A stretch of 64,000 nt of DNA. Source: Thiomonas sp. FB-Cd. Its GTDB lineage: Bacteria; Pseudomonadota; Gammaproteobacteria; Burkholderiales; Burkholderiaceae_C. The stretch is from positions 1,302,001 to 1,366,000 of the forward strand of contig NZ_JPOE01000005.1 of NCBI RefSeq assembly GCF_000733775.1, written 5' to 3'. Made by a program: the position numbers and the translations under genes. The first letter of the stretch is position 1. The number at the start of each line of letters is the position of its first letter. Of this stretch, positions 16,522-26,091 are shown in pieces. Below the pieces are notes generated by a model that made no database searches, was not told the origin of the DNA, and saw only the letters and a list, made by a program, of their open reading frames with translations.

Positions 16522-17484
16522 ATGAATGAGCGCTCGCATTCCATTGCGTTGACCGTGGGTATTGCCGCGGTCGAGCGCGATACGGGGATCCCGAAGGACA
16601 CGTTGCGTGTCTGGGAGCGTCGTTACGGTTTCCCCATGCCACTGCGGGGGGTGTTGGACGAGCGACTGTATCCGCCAGATCAGCTTGAGAAGCTGCGCCT
16701 GATCAAGCGATTAATGAGCGCCGGGCATCGGCCGGGGCGTATCGTGCAACTGCCGGTGGAGCAGCTTGAGGCCCTCGTGCGCGAACATGCTGGAGTGGAC
16801 AGCGGTGTTGCGCGTTCGAGCGTACGGGGAGGCGAAGTTCCAACGGCGCGCTTCTACCTGCAATTGCTCAAGCAGCACGACGCCGAGCGCCTGCGTCGCG
16901 AGCTGCTGCAAAGTCAGATGCGCCTGGGTCTGGGGCGCTTCATCGCTGAAGTCGTTGCCCCGCTTGCAACTGAAGTGGGTGAAGCGTGGATGCGTGGTGA
17001 TCTCGAGATCTTCGAGGAACATCAATTCTCCGAAACCGTGTACCGCGTACTGCGCGCCGGGATCTCTGGCGTGCCCAGCACAGACATGCCGGCCGCAGCG
17101 CGACCGCGAGTGTTGCTCACCACGATCCCGAATGAGCCGCATGGGCTGGGCCTCCTCATGGCCGAGGCCATGCTGGTGCTGGAGGGGTGCCAATGCGTGT
17201 CATTGGGCGTGCAGACCCCCGTGTGGAACATGCTTCTGGCTGCCCAGGCACACCGCAGCGATGTGCTGGTCCTGAGTTTTTCCAGCGTGCCCACCCAGGC
17301 GCAGGTCCTGGATGCGCTGACGGAGTTGCGCGAAAAGCTTCCATCCGGCGTCGAACTCTGGGCAGGAGGTTCGGCGCCGGCACTCAAGCGTGCGCCGAGC
17401 GGTGTGCGTGTGATCCGTGCGCTCGCGTCTTTGGCCGAGGCGGTCGCCGATTGGCGCGCCAGCCATGCGCCTGCGGTGGACTGA
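16522..17484 (+). CDS. MerR-type regulator with B12-binding photoreceptor domain (CarH/LitR-like)
   Basis: DNA-binding regulator of 320 aa. The N-terminal MerR helix-turn-helix (SIALTVGIAAVERDTGIPKDT onward, split) contains TLRVWERRYGFP. The C-terminal half is a cobalamin-binding module with the CarH signature W-x9-EH (W156, E166, H167 in EAWMRGDLEIFEEHQFSE) and the cobalamin-ligating E-x-H-x-x-G (E205, H207, G210 in NEPHGLG). In CarH these residues sense light through adenosylcobalamin. ATG 16522 fits family N termini; ATG 16462 adds 20 residues. It is divergent from gpx. Confidence 0.85.
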   Translation: MNERSHSIALTVGIAAVERDTGIPKDTLRVWERRYGFPMPLRGVLDERLYPPDQLEKLRLIKRLMSAGHRPGRIVQLPVEQLEALVREHAGVDSGVARSSVRGGEVPTARFYLQLLKQHDAERLRRELLQSQMRLGLGRFIAEVVAPLATEVGEAWMRGDLEIFEEHQFSETVYRVLRAGISGVPSTDMPAAARPRVLLTTIPNEPHGLGLLMAEAMLVLEGCQCVSLGVQTPVWNMLLAAQAHRSDVLVLSFSSVPTQAQVLDALTELREKLPSGVELWAGGSAPALKRAPSGVRVIRALASLAEAVADWRASHAPAVD

Positions 17485-17491
17485 TGGGCTG

Positions 17492-17505
17492 GGGCGGGAT
17501 CGCCC
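17492..17505. terminator. Hairpin after the CarH-like gene
   Basis: GGGCG-GGAT-CGCCC, a 5-bp stem 8 bp after the regulator's stop codon, without a T-run. The rest of the gap to 17705 shows nothing recognisable. Weak candidate. Confidence 0.25.
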
Positions 17506-17705
17506 GTGCGTGCCGCAAGACCTTCGAGCACAACGTGCAAGGTGCAGGCCATGCCGCATGGTCGGCCGTCACGAAGTGGCGCCACAGCGCCAGTGCCCGC
17601 GCGACTGGGCAGCCAGCCGTATTGGCGCTGCAGCGCGACCGTCCCGGCTGCCAGGCACTGACCCGCGATCGCGTTCCTCGGCCCAGTGGCTTTCTCGCCT
17701 TGCGC

Positions 17706-19115
17706 TCAGTCCGCGGTGCTGTTGCGTGCCGCCAGTGGCTTCGGATCCAAGGTGACGGTGCTTGGAAAGGTGCCGTCCGAAACAGGGCCAAACGCACCGT
17801 GCTCCCCCTCTTTGAGGCCCAGCGCCTCGGCGTAGACGGAGCGATGGCGTAGCAGGCTTCCAATCACAGAGGCAATCACGCACGCGGGCATCGCGGCCAT
17901 CACCACGTTGTAGTTGCGGGTGATCTCGAAAACCATGATGGCGGACATGGCCGGGGCGTGGGTGGTCGCGGCCAACAGGCTGCCCATGCCCACGAGAGTC
18001 CACAGCGCCTGGGAGTGGCTCGCCTCGGGCACGAGAAAAAGATGGGACACCATCAGACCCAATGCTCCTCCCAGGGCCAACGTGGGCGTCAGCACGCCGC
18101 CCGGGATGCCCGCCGCGCTTGCTGCGGTGACGGCGATGGTGCGCAGCACGAATACGGCCGCCACGGTGGACAGCGCCCAATGCTCGACAAGGAACGATTG
18201 AACGACGCTGTAACCGTTGCCCCACACCTCGGGCATGAGCAAAGACAGCAGGCCGATAACGAGGCCCGCCAGTCCCATGCGCAGCGGCAGGAACGTGACG
18301 AGTGACTGGTATTTGCGCCGCGAGCTGTCGAGGAGCCAGAGGAACATCGGGCCGACGAAACCCGCGAGAAGGCCCAGAAGCGAGGCATCCACGAGATCGA
18401 TGAAGCTCACCGGCGGCACCGCGTGCGCCAAATACAGCGGGCCCGTGGCGAAAAGACTTTGCGTCGTCAGCTCGCCGATCACAGCCGCCACCAGCACCGC
18501 GGCAATCTCGCGCAGCGGCAATCCTCCGAGGATGATTTCGGCGACGAACAGCGTTCCTGCGATGGGTGCGTGGTAGGCGCCCGCGAAACCCGCCGCTGCG
18601 CCGCAGGCCACAATCAGCCGTTGGTGCGCCGCGTCGGCGCGGCCAACGCGCCCGATGATGGATGAGATCACCGAGGCGAACTGAATCATCGTACCTTCGC
18701 GGCCAATGGTGATGCCTCCGCTCACTGCCACCAGCGACGAACCCGTGCGCACGAGGTTGGGAACCAGTGGCAGCCGCCCATCGCCCACACGCACTGCCTC
18801 CATGTACTCCGGGCCGCGCGGGCGCTTGATCCAGCGGTGTCCAGCCCACATGACAAGACCACCGATTACGGCGGCGATCGGTGGAATGAGCGCCCGCTTC
18901 CATAGCGGCAATCCCGCTGCCGCCGCCACCAAATGCTCATGCGTGCTGTAAATCCGGATCACCGCATACATCGTCTGGCGAAATCCCTCCACCGCCACCG
19001 AGCTGACGAACCCGACGGCAGCAGCGATCAGCATCATGGGCACCATCGGATCAAGCCCAAAGCGCATTTGGGCGAGCAGTGCGTGCAGGCGGTCCGAGAA
19101 GGTGGATTCAGACAT
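17706..19115 (-). CDS. ClC-family chloride channel/transporter
   Basis: Polytopic inner-membrane ClC protein of 469 aa. The gating-glutamate motif reads GREGTMIQFAS instead of the usual GREGP, and the anion-filter motif GxFxP appears as GGVLTPTLALGG; the first GSGIP motif is not recognisable. The start at ATG 19115 precedes the first helices. Substrate could be chloride or fluoride; the departures from the classic filter leave this open. The gene converges on the CarH-like regulator gene, with 221 bp between them. Confidence 0.87.
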   Translation of the reverse strand: MSESTFSDRLHALLAQMRFGLDPMVPMMLIAAAVGFVSSVAVEGFRQTMYAVIRIYSTHEHLVAAAAGLPLWKRALIPPIAAVIGGLVMWAGHRWIKRPRGPEYMEAVRVGDGRLPLVPNLVRTGSSLVAVSGGITIGREGTMIQFASVISSIIGRVGRADAAHQRLIVACGAAAGFAGAYHAPIAGTLFVAEIILGGLPLREIAAVLVAAVIGELTTQSLFATGPLYLAHAVPPVSFIDLVDASLLGLLAGFVGPMFLWLLDSSRRKYQSLVTFLPLRMGLAGLVIGLLSLLMPEVWGNGYSVVQSFLVEHWALSTVAAVFVLRTIAVTAASAAGIPGGVLTPTLALGGALGLMVSHLFLVPEASHSQALWTLVGMGSLLAATTHAPAMSAIMVFEITRNYNVVMAAMPACVIASVIGSLLRHRSVYAEALGLKEGEHGAFGPVSDGTFPSTVTLDPKPLAARNSTAD

Positions 19116-19288
19116 GGCGTGTCGGGTAGGTTTCGCGCGGCCATCGCGGCGAGGCAATTGGCAAGCGCAAATGGTATCGGTTCGCGTGGCGGAAGAGCGT
19201 GAAAATTGGTGAATGACGGGAGCGCCGGCGCCCGGCGTGTCCCGCTTTGATGAGGCGCGCAACCGGGTGCGGCTCCGGCTTTGCGACA

Positions 19289-19813
19289 ATGAGCAACATG
19301 TCCGGTCACCCACTCTCCAATGCGCTCGTGGACCTCCCCTTCTTGCGGAAGGTCTGCCCGAGGACTCTGCTGCTTCGGGCCGTGGCGGCCCTGCCGCGCC
19401 CGCTCGTGTTCACCAACGGGGTCTTCGACATCCTGCACCGTGGACATGTGACCTATTTGGCGCAGGCGCGCGCTCTGGGGGCAAGCCTGATGGTGGGCCT
19501 GAATTCCGACGGCTCGGTGCGCACGCTGAATAAGGGCTCGGAGCGCCCGCTCAACCCGCAAGACGATCGTGCCGTCGTGCTGGCGGCGCTGGAAAGCGTG
19601 AGCCTGGTTACGCTATTCGACGAAAGCACTCCGCTTGCGCTTCTGGAGCAGGTTCGCCCTGATGTGTACGTCAAGGGCGGCGACTATGCCATTGAAAGCC
19701 TGGCTGAGACGGCGCTGGTGCGAACCTGGGGCGGAAAGGCTCTGGCCATTCCCTTGGTGGCAGGACGCTCCACAACCAATCTCGTGCAGCGCATCCGCGC
19801 CGCGCGCGACTGA
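19289..19813 (+). CDS. rfaE2: Heptose 1-phosphate adenylyltransferase (RfaE2/HldE C-terminal type)
   Basis: Nucleotidyltransferase making ADP-heptose precursor for lipopolysaccharide inner core. The single domain of 174 aa has the cytidylyltransferase motif FTNGVFDILHRGHVTYL (HxGH), then GLNSDGSVRTLNKG, RPLNPQDDRAVVLAAL and the C-terminal VKGGDY and GRSTT. The kinase half of HldE is absent, so heptose kinase must be encoded elsewhere. ATG 19289 chosen; 19298 is possible. It converges on rpoN with a 30-bp gap. Confidence 0.92.
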   Translation: MSNMSGHPLSNALVDLPFLRKVCPRTLLLRAVAALPRPLVFTNGVFDILHRGHVTYLAQARALGASLMVGLNSDGSVRTLNKGSERPLNPQDDRAVVLAALESVSLVTLFDESTPLALLEQVRPDVYVKGGDYAIESLAETALVRTWGGKALAIPLVAGRSTTNLVQRIRAARD

Positions 19814-19843
19814 ACCCTTCTTGCCTGCGGTTAGGCCAACTGC

Positions 19844-21310
19844 CTAGGCGCTCTTGCGCTGTGCCGTGGGTGGTATGCGCAGCGCTTCGCGGTACTTGGC
19901 AACGGTGCGTCGGGCCACACTAATGCCTTGAGCGGCCAGCCTCTCGGCGATCTCGCCGTCCGACAATGGCGCGGTCGGGTTTTCCTCCTGCACCATGCTG
20001 CGAATGATGGCGCGTACCGCAGTGCTCGAGGCACTGCCGCCAGTATCGGTCGACAAGCCCGAGCCGAAGAAATATTTCAGCTCGAAGGTGCCATAGGGCG
20101 TGAGTACGTATTTCTGCGTGGTCACGCGCGAGATGGTGGATTCATGCAGCCCCAGTTCATCCGCGATTTCACGCAGGACGAGCGGACGCATGCCGAGTTC
20201 GCCGTGACTAAAGAAGTTCTGTTGCCGCTCGATCACCGCCTGCGCCACACGCTCGATGGTTTCAAAGCGCTGCTGCACATTGCGAACGAACCAGCGTGCC
20301 TCCTGCAGCTGGCCCGAAAGGCCTGCGCCGTCGCGTGAGCGGCGCAGCAGTTCGGCATACAGGCTGTTGATACGCAGCTTGGGCATGACCTCGGGGTTGA
20401 GCACTGCGCGCCACCGGCGACCCACGCGTCGGGCGATCACATCGGGGGTGACGGCTTGCGCGGTCGAAGGCGCGAAGCGCGCCCCTGGGTGCGGATCCAG
20501 ACGCGCGATAAGCTGCTGCGCGTCACGCAACGCCGCCTCGTCCGCTTCCAGGGCACGAGACAAGCGCTTCCAGTCGCGCTTGGACAGCAGCTCCAGGTGT
20601 CCGCCGGCGCACAGCGCCTTGGCCAGATCGCGCTGTGGGCTCGGCGGTTCGCGGCCAAGCTGCAGGCACATGCACTCCGCAAGCGTGGTGGCACCCACAC
20701 CGGCAGGGTCGAAGCTCTGGACGAGCTTGAGTCCCATGCGCAGTGCGTCGGCGAGCGCCTCCCGGTCCTCGTCGCTGGCTTGTGGATTGAGTTCGGCGGC
20801 AAGCTGGTCCGGACCTTCCAGCAAATAGCCGTCGTCGTCCAGCGAGTCGATGATCGCTTCAGCCGCGCCACGGTCTGCCAAGGACAGGCTCAGGCCAGCG
20901 AGCTGGCTGCGCAAATGCGCACGCAGGTCAATATTCACATGGGCCAAGCCCAAGGGGTCGAAGTCGTCGTCAGCCTCGCCGCTGCTGCCCTGCCAAGTCT
21001 CGCCTGGCGCTGCATCCCACTCACCCTGCTCGGCGCCAGATTGCCAGTCTTCCTGGTCGAGCTTGAGCTCTTGCGTCTCTTCGGCGGATTCCTTGCGTGG
21101 ATCGACCGTATCGGCCGCAGCCAGTGCTTCGGCCGGCGTTTCGGATTCAGCGTCACCTTCCTCGTGCTCAAGGAACGGATTGGCTTCCAACATCTGCTCG
21201 ACCTCCTGATGGAGCTCCAGGGTGGAGAGCTGGAGGAGGCGGATCGATTGCTGCAACTGGGGCGTGAGCGCCAGATGTTGCGAGAGGCGGAGATTGAGCG
21301 TTTGTTTCAT
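19844..21310 (-). CDS. rpoN: RNA polymerase sigma-54 factor
   Basis: Sigma-54 of 488 aa directing -24/-12 promoters. Region I (MKQTLNLRLSQHLALTPQLQ onward) is glutamine/leucine-rich, followed by an acidic region II; the core-binding domain and the RpoN box ARRTVAKYRE near the C terminus are intact. ATG 21310 marks the canonical N terminus, with AGGGACC upstream. It follows lptB by 13 bp, the conserved order. Downstream it meets convergent rfaE2 instead of hpf. Confidence 0.96.
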   Translation of the reverse strand: MKQTLNLRLSQHLALTPQLQQSIRLLQLSTLELHQEVEQMLEANPFLEHEEGDAESETPAEALAAADTVDPRKESAEETQELKLDQEDWQSGAEQGEWDAAPGETWQGSSGEADDDFDPLGLAHVNIDLRAHLRSQLAGLSLSLADRGAAEAIIDSLDDDGYLLEGPDQLAAELNPQASDEDREALADALRMGLKLVQSFDPAGVGATTLAECMCLQLGREPPSPQRDLAKALCAGGHLELLSKRDWKRLSRALEADEAALRDAQQLIARLDPHPGARFAPSTAQAVTPDVIARRVGRRWRAVLNPEVMPKLRINSLYAELLRRSRDGAGLSGQLQEARWFVRNVQQRFETIERVAQAVIERQQNFFSHGELGMRPLVLREIADELGLHESTISRVTTQKYVLTPYGTFELKYFFGSGLSTDTGGSASSTAVRAIIRSMVQEENPTAPLSDGEIAERLAAQGISVARRTVAKYREALRIPPTAQRKSA

Positions 21311-21323
21311 GGCCGGTCCCTGC

Positions 21324-22121
21324 TCAAAGGCGGAAGCTCTCGCCAAGGTAGACCTTCCGCACGGCCGGGTTGTTGACGATTTCCTCCGGTTTGCCCAGCG
21401 CCAGGACGCTGCCTTCACTGATGATGCAGGCGTGGTCGCAGATTCCCAGGGCCTCGCGTACGTTGTGATCGGTAATCAGCACGCCGATGCCCCGCGACTT
21501 GAGAAACTGCACAATGCGCTGGATCTCGATCACGGCAATGGGGTCGATGCCGGCGAAGGGTTCGTCGAGCAGGATGAACTGCGGGTTGGTGGCCAGTGCG
21601 CGCGCGATCTCAACCCGCCGCCGTTCGCCACCGGACAGCGCAGGGGCGGGACTTTCGGCGAGATGCTCGACATGCAACTCACGCAGCAGCTGCCCGAGTC
21701 GGGCATCGATTTCGGCTTTTTTCAGCGCCCGGCCGGTGGCGTCGCGCTGTAGCTCCAGGACCGCACGCACGTTCTCGGACGCCGTCAAACCCCGGAAGAT
21801 CGACGCCTCTTGCGGCAGATAGGACAATCCCAGGCGCGCGCGCCGGTACATCGGCTGGTGCGTAATGTCTTGCCCGTTGAGATGAATTTCGCCGCCATCG
21901 GCGCGCACAAGCCCGACGATCATGTAAAAAGACGTCGTCTTGCCGGCGCCGTTAGGCCCTAACAGGCCGACCACTTCGCCGCCGCGCACGTCCAAGCTCA
22001 CGTCGCGCACCACGGTGCGCCCCCCATAGCGCTTTTGTAGGCGCCGCACGCTCAATAGGCCCCCGGGTTGAGCATGCGTCTGCTCGAGTGCCTCCCTCGG
22101 CTCCAATGTGGCAGCGCTCAT
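21324..22121 (-). CDS. lptB: LPS export ATPase LptB
   Basis: ATP-binding subunit of the LptB2FG transporter that pulls lipopolysaccharide from the inner membrane. The 265-residue protein shows Walker A GPNGAGKTT, signature LSGGERRRVEIARAL, Walker B FILLDEPFAGIDP and the switch histidine in LITDHNVRE. An N-terminal extension of about 20 residues precedes the domain. The start codon overlaps the lptA stop by 4 bp, and rpoN follows, as in most proteobacteria. Confidence 0.96.
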   Translation of the reverse strand: MSAATLEPREALEQTHAQPGGLLSVRRLQKRYGGRTVVRDVSLDVRGGEVVGLLGPNGAGKTTSFYMIVGLVRADGGEIHLNGQDITHQPMYRRARLGLSYLPQEASIFRGLTASENVRAVLELQRDATGRALKKAEIDARLGQLLRELHVEHLAESPAPALSGGERRRVEIARALATNPQFILLDEPFAGIDPIAVIEIQRIVQFLKSRGIGVLITDHNVREALGICDHACIISEGSVLALGKPEEIVNNPAVRKVYLGESFRL

Positions 22122-22765
22122 GGCTGGGGTCCAAGCTTCGGTGATAGCTTGAGCGCGGGCGCAGGCTGCGAGGACCCCGCTGGGGCCTGCGCATGGCGCG
22201 GCGAGAGCATGACCCGCACACGACCATCCGGATTGGACGGTGTGGCGCCGCCCTTGCCACCGACGACGGCAAAGACGTCAGTCAGACCGTTATAGGTGAT
22301 GACTTGCCCCTGCGCACGATCGCTCAGCTTGCCATTGAGCAAGCGGTCAAGCATGGCTTGGCCGGTGAACGTTACGACATCTGTTTTGCCGTTGTAGTCG
22401 ATCGTGACGGCCTGGCCGTGGATGGCCGGTGTGGGCTCGCCAGCCTGGGCATCCATGGTCTGCTCGTAGGTGGCGAGCTTGCTCGGACTTCCATAGGCGA
22501 TGGCGTCGCTGTAGCCATCAGGCGTCTGACGCACCTCGACCTTGGCTGCGCGGATCACCATCGACCCCTTCGTGACCACGACGTTTCCCGTGAACACGCT
22601 GGTCTGCTTCACGTCGTTGTACTGCATCGCATCCGCTTCGACGTGCACGGGCTGCGATTGGTCAGTCGCCAGCGCCTGAGCACACACGCCGCCGGGCACG
22701 CACACCAGCAGACTCAAGAACAGCAGAGCGGCGGAGCGAAGCATGGGCATGAAGTTTGCTTTCAT
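22118..22765 (-). CDS. lptA: Periplasmic LPS transport protein LptA
   Basis: Periplasmic bridge protein (OstA/LptA fold) for lipopolysaccharide transport. The start at ATG 22765 gives 215 aa with a signal peptide (LLFLSLLVCVPGGVCAQA). The mature part has the repeating pattern VHVEADAMQYNDVKQTSVFTGNVVVTKGSM and IDYNGKTDVVTFTGQA, split here. A Pro/Ala-rich tail follows residue 190. lptC normally precedes lptA but dsbA does here; the 139-bp gap contains no gene. Confidence 0.92.
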   Translation of the reverse strand: MKANFMPMLRSAALLFLSLLVCVPGGVCAQALATDQSQPVHVEADAMQYNDVKQTSVFTGNVVVTKGSMVIRAAKVEVRQTPDGYSDAIAYGSPSKLATYEQTMDAQAGEPTPAIHGQAVTIDYNGKTDVVTFTGQAMLDRLLNGKLSDRAQGQVITYNGLTDVFAVVGGKGGATPSNPDGRVRVMLSPRHAQAPAGSSQPAPALKLSPKLGPQP

Positions 22766-22904
22766 GCCTTGCATTGTAGGCATCTGTGCCAGTCCTGCCG
22801 GTGTCATGTGCTGACGCGCTGCCGCATCAGGCGTACAGGCCAAGGCATGATGCGGACCTGCCCCGCGCAGGTCCTGGCGTCGGCGGTAAAGCCAGATTCC
22901 GCGG

Positions 22905-23561
22905 TTACTTGGCAGACTTCGTCATGCCTTGGCGAACCTGCTGGATGAGGTAATCCACCGCTTGGAGAACCTTCTCGTTTGTGGGAGTCTGAGGCATGGA
23001 GGCCGATGTCGTGTACATGCCCTGCACCGCCATGGTTGGCACGCCCTGGATCTGGTAATCCGTGACCATCTGGGTGGCGCGCTTGGCTTCCATTTGCACA
23101 CCGAACGAGTTGTAGGCGTTCATGAACTGCTGCTTTGGAACGCCTTTGGTCTGCAACCAGTTGGCCATTTGTTCGGGGTTCACAAGCGCAATGTGCTGCA
23201 CGTGGATCGCGTTGAACACTGCACCCTGCAGCGCATCCACCTTGCCCAGCGCTTTGAGTGCGTAGTACAGCCTCTGCTGAGGAACGAACTGCGGCGCAAA
23301 AGCCACCGGCACGCGCTCGAACACCACGTCAGCTGGCAGTTTCTTGACCCAGGCTTCAAGCAGGGGTTCGAATTCGAAACAGTGCGGGCAGTTGTACCAG
23401 AAGAACTCAGTCACGACGACTTTGCCTGCCGGGCTCACGGGCTGCGTGACCGTGAGCTTGTCGAACCCGAGCCCTTCCTTGAATGGCGCATTCGCGGCGC
23501 TTGCCCCGACACTGAAACCAAGCAAGAGCAATGCTGCGATGCGAGCGAACCAGCGAACCAT
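22905..23561 (-). CDS. dsbA: Thiol:disulfide interchange protein DsbA
   Basis: Periplasmic oxidase introducing disulfides into exported proteins. Signal peptide (FARIAALLLLGFSVGASAA) and thioredoxin fold with active site CPHC in EFFWYNCPHCFEFEP; the cis-proline region is VPTMAVQGMY. Length is 218 aa. ATG 23561 has a good ribosome binding site, AAAGGAAG. It lies downstream of argS and the SPOR gene on the same strand, a common Burkholderiales arrangement. Confidence 0.94.
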   Translation of the reverse strand: MVRWFARIAALLLLGFSVGASAANAPFKEGLGFDKLTVTQPVSPAGKVVVTEFFWYNCPHCFEFEPLLEAWVKKLPADVVFERVPVAFAPQFVPQQRLYYALKALGKVDALQGAVFNAIHVQHIALVNPEQMANWLQTKGVPKQQFMNAYNSFGVQMEAKRATQMVTDYQIQGVPTMAVQGMYTTSASMPQTPTNEKVLQAVDYLIQQVRQGMTKSAK

Positions 23562-23628
23562 GGTGCTTCCTTTCGAAACGGGTTGAGAGCTTGGAGCGGG
23601 GCAAGGACCAAACGGCAGCCCCGGGACT

Positions 23629-24276
23629 TTACTTTGAGACCTTAACGACTGCGGATTCGATTCCGTTGTCATTCAGAAGTTTCTGCGCCTTGTCCGCTTG
23701 TTCGCCAGTGGCATAGGGGCCCACGCGCACGCGGTACAACGTGCGCCCGCCCACGACACGCTCATCGAGGTGAGCCTCCAACCCCGTGAAAGCGACCTTC
23801 GCTCGCTGGCTCTCTGCGTCATTACGGTTGCTGTACGCGCCAATTTGGAGGATGTACTGGAGACCGCCGGCAGTGCCCGGCGCCGCCGAAGGGGGTGTGC
23901 TGGTCGTGCCCGCGCCAGTTGACGAAACCGGACTGCCGGACTGCACAACGCCGGATTGTGGCTGGCCAAGCGATTCGATCGCCTTGGGCGAGAGTGGAGC
24001 GCTGCTCACAGGACCAGGCGCCGAACCCCCAGCCACAGGGGCCGGTGCGCCTCCGCCAGCCAGCCCCTGGTTCGGATTCCAGTTTGCGGCGCCCGAGGCA
24101 GCGCCTGTGGGCCGTTCCTGGAATCGGTTCATGAACGGGAGCGGTGCCTTGGTGATGTACATGGCTGTGACCAGTGCGATGGCCAAGCCGAGCACCAGCC
24201 CGACGATCAGCCCGATCAGGGTGCCGCCGCGCTGGGTGCGTGTGTGCCAACGGGGCGTTGGTGCTGGATGGAACAT
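23629..24276 (-). CDS. SPOR-domain cell-division-associated membrane protein
   Basis: FtsN-like architecture in 215 aa: short basic cytoplasmic N terminus, one membrane helix (LIGLIVGLVLGLAIALVTAM, about residues 20-40), a Pro/Gly/Ser-rich linker and a C-terminal SPOR domain (LQYILQIGAYSNRNDAESQR onward, ending VKVSK). SPOR domains bind denuded septal peptidoglycan. It lies between argS and dsbA, as in many betaproteobacteria. Whether it is the functional FtsN cannot be decided. Confidence 0.88.
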   Translation of the reverse strand: MFHPAPTPRWHTRTQRGGTLIGLIVGLVLGLAIALVTAMYITKAPLPFMNRFQERPTGAASGAANWNPNQGLAGGGAPAPVAGGSAPGPVSSAPLSPKAIESLGQPQSGVVQSGSPVSSTGAGTTSTPPSAAPGTAGGLQYILQIGAYSNRNDAESQRAKVAFTGLEAHLDERVVGGRTLYRVRVGPYATGEQADKAQKLLNDNGIESAVVKVSK

Positions 24277-24348
24277 GGCGTAGGAGGGAGGTGGGGGTCG
24301 GAAATCAGGCGCTGAGCGCGCCCACGCGGGTTGGCTCGCCGTTGTGGC

Positions 24349-26091
24349 TCACATGCGTTGCGGGCTGCTGACGCCCAATACATTGAGCGCATTGTGCAAC
24401 ACGTGGCGCACGGCCAGCAGCAGTGCCAGGCGGGCGCGCTTGAGGGCCACATCATCCACCAGGACGCGCTCGGCGTTGTAGTAGGCGTGCAGGCTGCCGG
24501 CAATGTGACGAAGATAGAAGGCCACGTCGTGCGGGGTGAGATCAAGCGCTGCCTGATGCAACATCTCGGGATAGGCGGCCAACTGCATCATCAGGTCTAA
24601 CTCACGCGGGTGCGTGAGGGGCGAAAGATCTGTGTCAAGCAACTCCGCCTCGCTGCCGCCGTCGCGCTCGGCCCATTGGGCCAACACCGAGCAGATGCGC
24701 GCATGAGCATATTGGACGTAGTACACGGGGTTTTCGTCGTTTTGCGCGAGTGCAAGGTCCACGTCAAAGACAAACTCGGTGTCCGCCTTGCGCGAAACCA
24801 GGAAAAAGCGCACGGCATCGCGCCCGCGCTGCAGGGCGGTGTCTCGCTCGGCCGGCGTCATATCGTCGCGCACGCCGCCGGACCATTCGATCAGGTCGCG
24901 AACCGTGACGTAGCTGCCGGCGCGTTTTGAGATCTTGACCTCCTGGCCGCCGCGCATGACTGTCACCATCTTGTGCAGCACGTAGTCGGGGAAGTCTTTC
25001 GGGATCGTCGGATTCGCCGCCTGCAGGCCCGCGCGCACGCGAGCCACGGTGCCATGGTGGTCCGAGCCCTGGATGTTGATGGCCCGGCGAAAACCGCGCT
25101 CCCACTTGACCAGGTGATAAGCCACGTCGGGCACGAAATACGTATAGCTGCCGTCGGACTTGCGCATCACCCGGTCCTTGTCGTCCCCGAAGTCGGTGGT
25201 CCGCAGCCACAACGCACCATCGTGTTCATAGGTGTGGCCGGAGGCGATGAGGGCTTGAACCGTGCGGTCCACGCGGCCCTCCGCGTACAGGCTGGACTCA
25301 AGGTAGTAATTGTCGAAGGCGACACCGAAGGTCTTCAGGTCAATGTCCTGTTCGCAGCGAAGGCAGGTCACCGCGAAGCGGCGAATTGCCTCAAGGTCCT
25401 CGACATCCCCGGCGCCCTGCACAGCCCGGCCATCCACAGCCTTGACGGTGGCGCGCGCGAGGTAGTCGCGCGCGATCTCGGCAATGTAATCGCCTTTGTA
25501 GGCGGCCTCTGGCCAGGCGGCGTCGGTCGGTGCCAATCCGCGCGCACGGGCCTGCACGGACAGTGCGAGGTTGTAGATCTGCACGCCTGCGTCGTTGTAG
25601 TAGAACTCACGGGTCACGGCCCAACCCTGGGTCGCAAGCAGCCCGGCGATGGTGTCGCCGAGCGCGCCTTGGCGCCCGTGTCCGACATGAAGCGGCCCCG
25701 TGGGATTGGCAGAAACGAACTCCACGAGTACGGGGCGGGCCGGATCCCGCGGTAGGCGGCCGAACTGCGAACCACTGCGATTGACCTGCCGAACCATCCC
25801 CTGTTTGACGCCCGGCGCGAGTGTGAAGTTGATGAACCCCGCACCAGCCAGTTCGATGTGCTCAAGTCCGCGGGCCAACTCACTGTCAGCTTCGACGGAG
25901 TCAATCAAGTGCTGCGCGATCTCGCGTGGATTGCGCTTGAGCGTGCGCGCAAGTTGCATCGCCACGGTGCAAGAATAGTCGCCATGCCCTGCGGATTTGG
26001 GCCGTTCCAGAACTGCGGCGGGTGCTTGCGCGTGCAGCTTCGCAGCAGCGGCCGAAAGCGCACTTGTCAACCGGGATATATATTCAAGCAT
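24349..26091 (-). CDS. argS: Arginyl-tRNA synthetase
   Basis: Class I synthetase charging tRNA-Arg (580 aa from ATG 26091; a GTG at 26100 is the alternative). The HIGH-type motif is in [20 protein letters not shown] and the KMSKS-like loop is KISKRAG. The N-terminal Add-1 domain and C-terminal anticodon domain ([11 protein letters not shown]) are complete. It heads the leftward argS-SPOR-dsbA run and is divergent from psiF. Confidence 0.96.
   Translation of the reverse strand: MLEYISRLTSALSAAAAKLHAQAPAAVLERPKSAGHGDYSCTVAMQLARTLKRNPREIAQHLIDSVEADSELARGLEHIELAGAGFINFTLAPGVKQGMVRQVNRSGSQFGRLPRDPARPVLVEFVSANPTGPLHVGHGRQGALGDTIAGLLATQGWAVTREFYYNDAGVQIYNLALSVQARARGLAPTDAAWPEAAYKGDYIAEIARDYLARATVKAVDGRAVQGAGDVEDLEAIRRFAVTCLRCEQDIDLKTFGVAFDNYYLESSLYAEGRVDRTVQALIASGHTYEHDGALWLRTTDFGDDKDRVMRKSDGSYTYFVPDVAYHLVKWERGFRRAINIQGSDHHGTVARVRAGLQAANPTIPKDFPDYVLHKMVTVMRGGQEVKISKRAGSYVTVRDLIEWSGGVRDDMTPAERDTALQRGRDAVRFFLVSRKADTEFVFDVDLALAQNDENPVYYVQYAHARICSVLAQWAERDGGSEAELLDTDLSPLTHPRELDLMMQLAAYPEMLHQAALDLTPHDVAFYLRHIAGSLHAYYNAERVLVDDVALKRARLALLLAVRHVLHNALNVLGVSSPQRM

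Noticed and set aside
17485..17863. Several overlapping open frames between the CarH-like gene and clc
   Set aside because: Shadows of the clc 3' end in other frames and GC-rich spacer without domains.
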